Source: Acidaminobacter hydrogenoformans DSM 2784
GTDB taxonomy: Bacteria > Bacillota > Clostridia > Peptostreptococcales > Acidaminobacteraceae
Length of the DNA: 64,000 nucleotides
Reading direction: 5' to 3'
Assembly (NCBI RefSeq): GCF_900103005.1
Contig: NZ_FMWL01000002.1
Span: 124,001-188,000, forward strand
A program made the position numbers and the translations under genes. Every line of letters starts with the position of its first letter. Position 1 is the stretch's first letter. Under the pieces are notes generated by a model. The model was not told the DNA's origin. It worked only from the letters and a program-made list of their open reading frames with translations, and ran no database searches. Of the stretch, positions 10,707 to 18,339 are shown in pieces.

Positions 10707-10763
10707 TTCTTTTTGTACCTGCGCGGCGCATCTATCATGCCGCTGCACGTTCATAGATTCATT

Positions 10764-13700
10764 TTAGATCTTTTCGACGTACAGTTTTACATCACAATCA
10801 TTGAGTACATAAGACTCATAAGGTGCTTCCTGACCTCTAAGGAGCTCTACGGCAAGTGTCTCGCCCTTGATATAGTCGCTATGGGCCTGGATCCCTTCGT
10901 TAAAACGGTCGTCACATGCGTAGAAAATCTTAATTTCGTCAAGAACATTGAAATCATTTGCTTTACGCATTTGCTGCACCCTTGAGATCAATTCCCGGGC
11001 GTAGCCTTCCAGGATCAACGCCTCTGATAAGGTCGTATCAAGGATCATGAACAAGTTGTTGTCCATACCCACAGTAAAGCCCTCTTTCGCGGAAATATTG
11101 ACGAGTACATTTTCCTGATCCAGTACAAAAGGCTCACCTTCAAGCTCAATTTCATAAGTTCCACCACCGTTGAGGACAGGTGCCACCGTCTGTGGGCTCA
11201 AAGCCTGGAGCACTTTTGAAAATGCGCCCATTTTGTTTCCGAGTATCGGTCCGAGCACCTTAAAGTTTGGCTTAAGTGAAAAATTCATGTAGAGCCCAAG
11301 GTCTTCAGCGAAGACAACTTCCTTAACGTTGAGTTCTTCCTCGATCAGGTCAGATAGATCTGAGATCAGGTCTTCATAACGTCCATCCACATAAACCCGT
11401 TGAATTGGCTGGCGAACCTTAATCTTAACCGACTCCCTTGCACCTCTGCCAAGCGTCACCAAGTCCCTGATCAAGTCCATGCGCTGCTCAACGCGTTCAT
11501 CTATCAAGGCGTCATCCGCGACAGGGTACATGGCGAGATGCACAGACATTTCACCCGTCAGATTGCGGTAAATTTCTTCAGTGACATATGGCGCGAAAGG
11601 CGCCGCCAGTTTACAGACCGTGATCAGTGTCTCGTAAGTTGTATTATAGACAGCAATTTTATCCTCGGACATTTCCGTTTCCCAGAAGCGACGTCTGGAA
11701 CGGCGGATGTACCAGTTGGAAAGGTCTTCGTTGACAAATTCCTGAATTTTGCGAACTGCCTTTGTTGTATCATAAGCTTCCAGAGCTTCTGTAGCTTCCT
11801 TTACGAGACGATTCAGCTTTGATAAAATCCAGCGGTCAAGTTCAGGACGCGCCCCATGAGGCACGAATTTTTCTGTCGCGTCAACCTGATCTGTATTTGC
11901 ATAAAGGCTGAAGAAATTATAAACGTTTTTTATAGTCCTGAAGAACTTGCTTTCAACCTCGCGAACGCCTTCTTCATCAAAGCGGGTTGGTGTCCAGGCT
12001 GGTGAAACGAAGAAAAGGTACCAACGCACGACATCCGCGCCATATTGATCAAAAAGCTTAAATGAATCGACAATGTTGCCTCTGGACTTGGACATTTTCT
12101 TGCCTTCTTTGTCCAGAATCAAATCGTTGACAAGCACATTCTTATATGGCGCTTTTCCCATGACAAAAGTCGAAATGGCAAGCAAGGAATAGAACCACCC
12201 TCGAGTCTGGTCAATACCCTCGCAGATGAAGTCCGCCGGGAACAGCTCGTCAAAATTCTCTTTATTCTCAAAAGGCCAGTGATGCTGTGCGAATGGCATA
12301 GCTCCACTGTCGAACCAGCAGTCAATGACATCCAGAACTCTGGTCATATTGCCGGAGCATTTGTCACAAGTCAGGTGAATGGTATCCACATAAGGGCGGT
12401 GCAGCTCAACGTCGAGACCAATCTTCTCCTTCGCGCGGTCCACAAGCTCTTGTCGGGAAGCGACAGAGGTCGTCTGTCCACACTCATCACAGCGCCAGAT
12501 GTTGAGTGGCGTACCCCAGTAACGGCTTCTTGAAATCGCCCAGTCATTGACATTCTCCAGCCAGTTTCCAAAACGCTTTTCGCCAACATAGGAAGGGTGC
12601 CAGTTGACTGTATTATTGTTATCGATCAGCTGATCCCTCAGCTTTGTCATTTCAATATACCAGCTTGGTTTTGCGTAATAGAGCAGCGGTGTTTTGCACC
12701 GCCAGCAGTGCGGATAATTGTGGGCCATGGTCTGGCGCTTGTAAAGCTTGCCAGTCTCCTTGAGCCAATCAATAATTTCCGGATCCGCGTCCATGACAAA
12801 TTTGCCTTCCCATGGGGTTTCCGTATACTTCCCATCTTCATTGACGGGCTGAAGCACAGGAAGGTTATAACGAAGGCCTGTATTATAGTCATCTTCACCA
12901 AAGGCAGGCGCCGTATGAACGATGCCCGTGCCGTCCTCAGTCGTAACATAGTCTGCCAGAGTCACAAAAAACGCTTTTTTATCTGCCTTGACAAATGGCA
13001 TAAGCTGTTCATATTCCACATATTCCAGTGATTTTCCATCCATTTCCTCAAGGACTTCGTATTCTTTTCCGAGCACAGCCGGTGCCAAAGCTTTGGCGAC
13101 ATAATAGATCTCATCATTTTGTTTAACCTTGAGATAGATTTCTTTAGGACCTACAGTAAGGGCAACATTGGAAGCCAGTGTCCAAGGTGTCGTTGTCCAT
13201 ACCAGGAAGTACTCGTCCGCATCCTTGCGTTTAAACTTGACATAGACTGTCGCTGTCTTAATCTCCTGATACCCCTGGGCGACCTCGTGGGAAGCCAGTC
13301 CTGTCCCGCAACGCGCGCAGTAAGGCAAAATCTTGTGGCCTTCATAAATATAGCCTTGTTTAAAGAATTGATCCAAAATCCACCATTCTGTTTCAATATA
13401 ATCATTGTCCAGAGTGATATATGGGTTCTCAAGATCAATTAAATAAGCCATCCGCTCTGTTTGTTCACGCCAGACGCTTTCATATTCGAAGACAGAATCC
13501 CGGCACTGCTGGTTGAAGTTTTCTATGCCATAGGATTCGATTTCAAGCTTGTTGTTGAGGTTCAAACGCTTTTCAACTTCGATCTCCACCGGTAGCCCAT
13601 GAGTGTCCCAGCCTGCTTTTCTTTTGACCTGGTAGCCCTGCATGGTCTTATAGCGGCAAACTGAGTCCTTGAGCGCCCTCGCCAAAACGTGATGTATGCC

Positions 13701-13862
13701 CGGCCGTCCGTTCGCGGTCGGTGGGCCATCATAAAAGACAAACCCTGGACTGCCTTCACGGCTGTTGACACTTTGATGGAGCAAGTCAATCTGGTCCCAA
13801 TGACCTCTCAGCGCTTTTTCGGTCTCTGAAACCGGTTTCTTTGATAATTCAGGATAATGCAC
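10764..13862 (-). CDS. ileS: Isoleucyl-tRNA synthetase, type 2 (eukaryote-like) with GXHH signature
   Basis: Charges tRNA-Ile. At 1032 residues it is of the IleS2 type, with the type-specific opening DGPPTANGRPG and KAGWDTHGLPVEIEVEK. The class I signature, normally HXGH, reads Gly55-Ile-His-His58 (GIHH). The KMSKS loop is intact near residue 590 (GKKMSKSRGN). The CP1 editing insertion and the zinc-type Cys clusters (CARCGTG, CWRCKTP, CDECG, CDKCSG) are present. IleS2 enzymes are known to resist mupirocin, and the swapped GXHH form has been linked to very high resistance; here that is inference from motif. The start is GTG at 13862 behind GGGGTG. An upstream T-box controls it. Confidence 0.95.
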   Translation of the reverse strand: MHYPELSKKPVSETEKALRGHWDQIDLLHQSVNSREGSPGFVFYDGPPTANGRPGIHHVLARALKDSVCRYKTMQGYQVKRKAGWDTHGLPVEIEVEKRLNLNNKLEIESYGIENFNQQCRDSVFEYESVWREQTERMAYLIDLENPYITLDNDYIETEWWILDQFFKQGYIYEGHKILPYCARCGTGLASHEVAQGYQEIKTATVYVKFKRKDADEYFLVWTTTPWTLASNVALTVGPKEIYLKVKQNDEIYYVAKALAPAVLGKEYEVLEEMDGKSLEYVEYEQLMPFVKADKKAFFVTLADYVTTEDGTGIVHTAPAFGEDDYNTGLRYNLPVLQPVNEDGKYTETPWEGKFVMDADPEIIDWLKETGKLYKRQTMAHNYPHCWRCKTPLLYYAKPSWYIEMTKLRDQLIDNNNTVNWHPSYVGEKRFGNWLENVNDWAISRSRYWGTPLNIWRCDECGQTTSVASRQELVDRAKEKIGLDVELHRPYVDTIHLTCDKCSGNMTRVLDVIDCWFDSGAMPFAQHHWPFENKENFDELFPADFICEGIDQTRGWFYSLLAISTFVMGKAPYKNVLVNDLILDKEGKKMSKSRGNIVDSFKLFDQYGADVVRWYLFFVSPAWTPTRFDEEGVREVESKFFRTIKNVYNFFSLYANTDQVDATEKFVPHGARPELDRWILSKLNRLVKEATEALEAYDTTKAVRKIQEFVNEDLSNWYIRRSRRRFWETEMSEDKIAVYNTTYETLITVCKLAAPFAPYVTEEIYRNLTGEMSVHLAMYPVADDALIDERVEQRMDLIRDLVTLGRGARESVKIKVRQPIQRVYVDGRYEDLISDLSDLIEEELNVKEVVFAEDLGLYMNFSLKPNFKVLGPILGNKMGAFSKVLQALSPQTVAPVLNGGGTYEIELEGEPFVLDQENVLVNISAKEGFTVGMDNNLFMILDTTLSEALILEGYARELISRVQQMRKANDFNVLDEIKIFYACDDRFNEGIQAHSDYIKGETLAVELLRGQEAPYESYVLNDCDVKLYVEKI

Positions 13863-13913
13863 GCATCAACACCCCTATTCTATATGTTCCGACAATTGCC
13901 GGACTTTTAACAC

Positions 13914-13943
13914 AAAAAAAACCTGAGCAAAAACATGCCCAGG
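13914..13943 (-). terminator. T-box-controlled intrinsic terminator
   Basis: On the minus strand CCTGGGCA (13936-13943) pairs with TGCTCAGG (13922-13929), followed by eight T residues (13914-13921). It would form when charged tRNA-Ile prevents the antiterminator. Confidence 0.88.
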
Positions 13944-14164
13944 GACGATCATTGATCGCGGTACCACCCAGCTTGCGTCCCGTAAACGGAACACCACTCA
14001 GAAGCCTTAACGCGGCTTTGACGTCCAAAGCTGGCTTTTAAAATATAGCGCGCTCCGGAAGCTCAGGGGTGATTTTCTTTCAAGCTGGACACCGGCTCGC
14101 ACCTTACGCCGGTTCTCTTAAGACACATGACTTGAAATACTCTTCCCATCTTCGCTGTATACAC
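13914..14164 (-). promoter_or_regulatory. T-box riboswitch leader of ileS
   Basis: The leader senses uncharged tRNA-Ile. The core T-box on the minus strand, GGGTGGTACCGCG, occupies 13957-13969. The antiterminator pairs GGGACG (13976-13981) with CGTCCC (13942-13947). A competing terminator lies at 13914-13943. The probable specifier is an ATC isoleucine codon at 14071-14073, within GAAAATCACC on the 3' side of stem I. The 5' part (AGCGAAGATGGGAAGAGTA, about 14127-14152) has the expected stem I base. The long stretch without a gene between ileS and ylmH is therefore explained by this leader and its promoter. Confidence 0.93.
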
Positions 14165-14170
14165 TGCAAA

Positions 14171-14199
14171 ATTATATTACAATTTTAGTTGAACGTCAA
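14171..14199 (-). promoter_or_regulatory. SigA promoter of the ileS T-box transcript
   Basis: On the minus strand TTGACG (14194-14199), a 17-bp spacer and TATAAT (14171-14176) make a near-consensus vegetative promoter. Initiation near 14164 gives a leader of about 300 nt. Confidence 0.88.
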
Positions 14200-14231
14200 C
14201 CGTTCTTGTTGAACCTCTCTAAATTCATGGG

Positions 14232-15032
14232 CTAACGAAACCGCTTAAGCTGCATTTTTTCCCTATCTTTCTTGGATTGTCCTAATTGCGCCGTTAGCAC
14301 CAGACGCCCAAATCCCCGAACTGAAATGACCGCGCCCTCCGGAACAGTCTTGTCAGGCTTGCTCACAGGTCTATGGTTCACTTTTACCCGCTCAGCTTCA
14401 ACCAGCTTCTGAGCTTGACCTCTGGAAAGGTCAAAGCCTGCGGCAATGACCGCATCCAGCCTGGGCGATTTAACAGTTCTGAACAGCAGTTCTCCGCCAG
14501 CTTCCTCTAAAGGAAAGCTCGACCAGGGCACTTCTGAAACGCTGACTGGGTCCTTTGAAACTCTGGATAGTGACGAAAGGACAAATGGCGCAAGTTTTTC
14601 AAGGACAAAAACATAAGCAGCGCCTTTCCCAACTCTGAGATCTCCAAATTTTTCTCTGGATAGCCCTAATCCCAGAAGACTACCAAGCAAGTCCCTGTGC
14701 GACCATGAGACTGCTGCTTCAAACGCTGTAATTTCGAGTAATACTATGGGGGCTCTGAGAGCTTTTGCCTCATCCTCAAAAGGATAAAAGCCAACAACAC
14801 AGGATTCGAAGCTTTCATGTCCGCCCTCAAACACCATAAATGGCAAATCCCCACGGTCATAGCCCGCATTAAAATGGGCCAGACATAAGTCTTGCACCAC
14901 CGGATTTATGAAATCAGTGAATACAGGCCGGTTTTGACGTTCGCATTGAATCAAATGATCAAATACCTTTGCCATTTGAGCCCGTGTCGCTTCATCCCGG
15001 GCACCTTCAAGCCACCTCGATCTGTCCATCAT
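14232..15032 (-). CDS. ylmH: YlmH family S4-domain RNA-binding protein
   Basis: A 266-residue YlmH homolog. The C-terminal S4 RNA-binding domain (residues about 190-250) reads RLDAVIAAGFDLSRGQAQKLVEAERVKVNHRPV. The N-terminal and middle regions match the family (FTDFINPVVQDL; LGLSRREKFGDL-like GLSREKFGDLRVG). Bacillus YlmH has been linked to ribosome rescue of stalled complexes; a role with the RqcH encoded 7 kb away in this window is possible but inferred. It starts with two ATGs and overlaps the ylmG stop by an ATGA. The usual divIVA gene downstream is missing; the ileS T-box comes next. Confidence 0.9.
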   Translation of the reverse strand: MMDRSRWLEGARDEATRAQMAKVFDHLIQCERQNRPVFTDFINPVVQDLCLAHFNAGYDRGDLPFMVFEGGHESFESCVVGFYPFEDEAKALRAPIVLLEITAFEAAVSWSHRDLLGSLLGLGLSREKFGDLRVGKGAAYVFVLEKLAPFVLSSLSRVSKDPVSVSEVPWSSFPLEEAGGELLFRTVKSPRLDAVIAAGFDLSRGQAQKLVEAERVKVNHRPVSKPDKTVPEGAVISVRGFGRLVLTAQLGQSKKDREKMQLKRFR

Positions 15033-15286
15033 AACCGAAGGATAAAGTTTGAAAGCATCTGCACGGTAATGATCAGCAGTATAGGTGAAAAATCGATCAT
15101 TCCGTTATAACCAAGCTTCTGGATGATCTGTCTGAAGGGAGACAAAAGCGGCTCCGTTATCTGGTAAACAAATGCGGCAATAGGATTCCTCAAGTCTCTG
15201 ATAAACCAGCTGAGCACAGCCCGGATCAGGATGAGGAACACTACCAGATTCAAAAAATACAGCATAGTTGTTTTCAATAAAGTCAT
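15029..15286 (-). CDS. ylmG: YggT/YlmG family membrane protein
   Basis: An 85-residue integral membrane protein of the YggT family, implicated in septum or membrane-associated processes. There are two hydrophobic segments (residues about 5-24 and 63-82), with the family motif between them: RAVLSWF near residue 22 and TEPLLSPFRQIIQKLG near residues 44-59. The ATG at 15286 follows AGGAGGATTTAA. It is flanked by sepF and ylmH, the conserved Firmicutes order. Its biochemical function is unknown. Confidence 0.9.
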   Translation of the reverse strand: MTLLKTTMLYFLNLVVFLILIRAVLSWFIRDLRNPIAAFVYQITEPLLSPFRQIIQKLGYNGMIDFSPILLIITVQMLSNFILRL

Positions 15287-15303
15287 TTAAATCCTCCTGT
15301 TGA

Positions 15304-15780
15304 CTAAAAGCCATCTTTTCTTGCAGACCATGCAAAAACACCTTTATTTTCAAGCTCCCCTCTGACATCACCTGAAATATCCACATTGCTGGGTGCCAGG
15401 ATAAAGATTCCCCTTGAAACTTTTTGAATATGTCCGTCAATGGCGTAAAGCGCACCGCTGCAAAAATCAAAGATTTTTCTGGCGAGCTCAGGATCAAGCT
15501 CTTCAATATTCAAAATGACAGGCTTTTTGCCTTTTAGACTGTCAATGACAGCACGCGTGTCTTCAAAGTCCCGCGGCTGGTATAAGACGACTTTCATGCT
15601 TTGACTCTTATGCAGATTGACGACTTTGTTAGGATTTGAATAACTTGCCGGCGCGCCGGCATAACCCCGTTCATAGCCGCCATCTTCATCCTCCGCGAAA
15701 TCTTCCTCGTATACTTCCTCGTCCATTGAAGTTTCAAATCCCATCATGCTTCTGACCTTGTCAATAAACTTTTCTGCCAT
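15304..15780 (-). CDS. sepF: Cell division protein SepF
   Basis: SepF binds membrane and FtsZ and forms arcs at the septum. The N-terminal 13 residues (MAEKFIDKVRSMMGF) suit the membrane-binding amphipathic helix. An acidic linker (DEEVYEEDFAEDEDGG) follows, and the C-terminal core (residues about 65-150) contains PRDFEDTRAVIDSLKGKKPVILNIEELDPELARKIFDF. At 158 residues it is normal. The ATG at 15780 has a GGGAGGGGG upstream. It is located 57 bp after yggS and 17 bp before ylmG. Confidence 0.95.
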   Translation of the reverse strand: MAEKFIDKVRSMMGFETSMDEEVYEEDFAEDEDGGYERGYAGAPASYSNPNKVVNLHKSQSMKVVLYQPRDFEDTRAVIDSLKGKKPVILNIEELDPELARKIFDFCSGALYAIDGHIQKVSRGIFILAPSNVDISGDVRGELENKGVFAWSARKDGF

Positions 15781-15837
15781 GGGTTTGTGCCCCCTCCCTT
15801 AGAATTGCCTTGCAGCGACTAGCAGCTGTCGCCTTCG

Positions 15838-16539
15838 CTACTGCCGCTCTCCAAATATGCCTGAACCAATTCGCACCATGTTTGCGCCTTCTTCAATTGC
15901 TATTTCGAAATCGTGCGTCATTCCCATGGAGAGATACTTCATCTCGACGCCAGGGATGACTTCTGTTTTCAACTGATCAAAGATTTGGCGCATTTCACGG
16001 AAGACCTGCCTGAGAAACGCCTCATCTTCCACAAAAGGCGCTATGGTCATCAACCCTTCAATTTTAATGCCTGGAAGCGCTGATGCGGCTTTAACCAAAG
16101 TGACCACCTCATCCGAAGCGAGGCCAAATTTGGATTCCTCTTCAGCCGGATTGACTTGGATCAGCACGGGCATGATGATGCCCGCCTTTTCTGCTTGCCT
16201 CGAAATTTCTTTTGCAAGCTTTAAGCTGTCTACAGAATGTATGAGCGCGACTTTATCTATGATGTATTTTACCTTATTCGTTTGCAAATGGCCAATTAAA
16301 TGCCATTCAAACCGTCTTTCGAAGCTTGGCCATTTTGCGTTGACTTCCTGTACCCGGTTCTCCCCCACGGTTCGAATGCCTGCGTCATATGCCAGTTGCA
16401 AGGTTTCAATACTCTGCGTCTTAGTCACAGCGACCAGAACAATATCCTCCGCTGCTCTGTCTGAGCGGACGGCCGCATCCTTAATTCTCTCCTGAACGTG
16501 CGCAAGACGGTCTTTTAACTGATCTATTGTCAGCACCAC
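15838..16539 (-). CDS. yggS: YggS/YlmE family pyridoxal-phosphate homeostasis protein
   Basis: A PLP-binding, single-domain alanine-racemase-fold protein that controls vitamin B6 pools. The cofactor lysine is Lys40 in LVAVTKTQ; other family motifs are GENRVQE, WHLIGHLQTNK, HSVDS, QVNPAEEESKFG and LSMGMTHDFEIAIEEGANMVRIG. At 233 residues it is full length. Two consecutive GTG codons (16539, 16536) are available, with GAGGTG formed by the end of the upstream gene 3 bp away, so the two genes are coupled. Confidence 0.95.
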   Translation of the reverse strand: MVLTIDQLKDRLAHVQERIKDAAVRSDRAAEDIVLVAVTKTQSIETLQLAYDAGIRTVGENRVQEVNAKWPSFERRFEWHLIGHLQTNKVKYIIDKVALIHSVDSLKLAKEISRQAEKAGIIMPVLIQVNPAEEESKFGLASDEVVTLVKAASALPGIKIEGLMTIAPFVEDEAFLRQVFREMRQIFDQLKTEVIPGVEMKYLSMGMTHDFEIAIEEGANMVRIGSGIFGERQ

Positions 16540-16542
16540 GAA

Positions 16543-17784
16543 TCACCTCTGTTCAAATTTATCACCTGGCTTGACGCCAGCCGGATCGATCAAGACAAGA
16601 TTTCTTGCTTCAAGTGTCTTTACCCGTGCCAAAGCACCGTCAACTTCGACAGACAGATAGCCGTCCTTCACTATGGCGAAGTCCTCGTTATAGCCAAGTA
16701 TTTTTACCGGTCTGAACAATGCCCTGTGATCGATATCCAAGACGAAAACCCCTGTCACATTATCCAAAGTGACTATAGAGGACTTCCTTACTTTTAACCC
16801 TTGAAAGTTTTCCCTGATGATCCTCGTATCCACAAAACGTTTTGTATAAAAATCTGGATGCAGTTCGTTGATTTTGACGACCAGTATACCGTTTCCCCCG
16901 TTCTCGAAAACATCCGCTACTGAACCGACAATCTTTTTGCCTTCAAACTCAACATCCAAAACTTTGTCTTTTTCGTAAAGGTCAATTTCCTCTTTTAAAA
17001 TCTGTGCTGCAATGAACCAAGTCGAAGGGTCTACGAGTCTGTAAACGATACTTCCTGGCGCAACCAGCTCGGTTGTCAGATCCCTTAAAGTGACATCAGT
17101 CTCAGAAAACAGCTTCTGATAATCAATTGTATACAGATTTTCAATGGTAAGCGTCTGCTCGAGGGCGTCCGATTTATAGGAGACAATGCCCGTGTCCTGG
17201 CTGAAGAACTCAACCAACTCCCCCTCAACCGCTTCCAGGGAACCGACATAAGCTTGCTTAAAGGACGATGCCCCTTTTCTGAGAAGGCTTTTGTCATCCA
17301 GAAGCTTCATTTTTTTATCCAGCTTCAACATCAGATCCTGTTTCAGCTCTCCAACCCGCTCGAAGTTTTGAAGCGCCGCTTCCTGATGAATTAAGCTGTC
17401 AAGGGCTTCAATTTCTTTGTTGAGGTTTTCTATATCCACGGTCAGCATTTCGTCGATTTTGACCGAAGTCAAAGCTTCGCTCGATTCCAAAGCGCTGGCA
17501 GTTTGCCCGTCGCTTTGAATCTCCATAACCTTCTCTCCGCGCTTGATTCTCGATCCTTCTTCTGTTGCGTAGGCAGCGGTACCTCCGACGTTGCTTCTCA
17601 CGAGTGTTTCTCTTCTGAAAATCACCGCTTGATACGTTTTGTCGATGTTGAGGGTATCAAAATTCACCTCGTATGCCGTTTCCTTGAGATACCAGGTGCG
17701 ATATACCATCATGCCAATCGCAGACAGGGCCAGTGCCAGAATCAGCATAGACATAAAAAACCGCCCATAGTGTTTGATTCTCAC
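16543..17784 (-). CDS. HlyD-like membrane-anchored adaptor-type protein in the sepF operon
   Basis: A 413-residue protein with one N-terminal transmembrane helix (about residues 12-32) and a large extracytoplasmic part. It resembles periplasmic adaptor (HlyD/biotinyl-lipoyl-like) proteins: a barrel-sandwich half (GTAAYATEEGSRIKRGEKVMEI), a helical hairpin with heptad-like Leu/Glu spacing (residues about 90-170), and a C-terminal beta domain. GTG at 17784 is chosen because AGGAG lies 8 bp upstream; the frame is open to 17793. Adaptors normally join a transporter to an outer-membrane channel, which a single-membrane cell lacks. Its partner and role are unknown, but similar genes near sepF are common in Clostridia. 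Confidence 0.75.
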   Translation of the reverse strand: MRIKHYGRFFMSMLILALALSAIGMMVYRTWYLKETAYEVNFDTLNIDKTYQAVIFRRETLVRSNVGGTAAYATEEGSRIKRGEKVMEIQSDGQTASALESSEALTSVKIDEMLTVDIENLNKEIEALDSLIHQEAALQNFERVGELKQDLMLKLDKKMKLLDDKSLLRKGASSFKQAYVGSLEAVEGELVEFFSQDTGIVSYKSDALEQTLTIENLYTIDYQKLFSETDVTLRDLTTELVAPGSIVYRLVDPSTWFIAAQILKEEIDLYEKDKVLDVEFEGKKIVGSVADVFENGGNGILVVKINELHPDFYTKRFVDTRIIRENFQGLKVRKSSIVTLDNVTGVFVLDIDHRALFRPVKILGYNEDFAIVKDGYLSVEVDGALARVKTLEARNLVLIDPAGVKPGDKFEQR

Positions 17785-17826
17785 TATTTCCACTCCTGTT
17801 CTTGCCCGTCGTGATGTTGTTTCATA

Positions 17827-18198
17827 CTAAAACAATCGGCCATATTTGGTCACGATCCTGAGCTTACGAATCTGCCTGATATTCAGCTCTACAATTTCAT
17901 CCAGCTCTGTAATCACCGCCAAAGCGTTCAATTTCTTTTTGGCGCCAAGTACAAAACCCTTTAACTGCTCTTCGTTGTCCAAAACAATTTTAACCTCGTC
18001 TCCAATATTGACGCGCTTGCCGCCGAGCTTGAATATTTTAACATCATACTGGTCGATCACACTTTGAGTCACTTTTCGACTCTTAAAGCGAACAACCGCT
18101 CGTTTAAAATCCATAGTTTCTTTTAAAGCGGAGAAAAGGTAGCCTATGACTGAAGCGCCTAAAAGTAGCAGCGTCATTGCTGTCAGATGATTGAGCAT
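17827..18198 (-). CDS. Uncharacterised membrane-anchored protein, 123 residues
   Basis: I do not recognise this family. The N-terminus holds a single hydrophobic segment (residues about 5-23). A basic linker (DFKRAVVRFKSRKVTQSV) follows, then a compact domain rich in beta-type sequence, with Lys/Val repeats and the segment GGKRVNIGDEVKIVLDNEEQLKG; it ends in the basic IRKLRIVTKYGRLF. The ATG at 18198 is preceded by GGGGGATGGTGC, a good ribosome site. It has its own near-consensus promoter and heads the unit HlyD-like-yggS-sepF-ylmG-ylmH, so it is probably an envelope or division accessory. The middle domain could be a small SH3- or OB-like fold; that is a guess. Confidence 0.7.
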   Translation of the reverse strand: MLNHLTAMTLLLLGASVIGYLFSALKETMDFKRAVVRFKSRKVTQSVIDQYDVKIFKLGGKRVNIGDEVKIVLDNEEQLKGFVLGAKKKLNALAVITELDEIVELNIRQIRKLRIVTKYGRLF

Positions 18199-18251
18199 GC
18201 ACCATCCCCCCTTTGCTTCTTTTTAAAATCCCATTAAGCATTTTCATTTTT

Positions 18252-18280
18252 ATTCTAAAGGAAAAAAGCATAGCTGTAAA
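18252..18280 (-). promoter_or_regulatory. SigA promoter for the unknown-HlyD-yggS-sepF-ylmG-ylmH unit
   Basis: On the minus strand TTTACA (18275-18280), a 17-bp spacer and TAGAAT (18252-18257). It would start transcription near 18245, about 45 nt before the ATG at 18198. Confidence 0.72.
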
Positions 18281-18339
18281 GATAACCAAATTATTCCACT
18301 TCTCAAGTGTGGCATTTTTGATTGTTTAACCTATTTATC

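Noticed and set aside
13119-13442. Plus-strand frame inside ileS considered as a small gene
   Set aside because: It lies opposite conserved synthetase sequence and has no start context.
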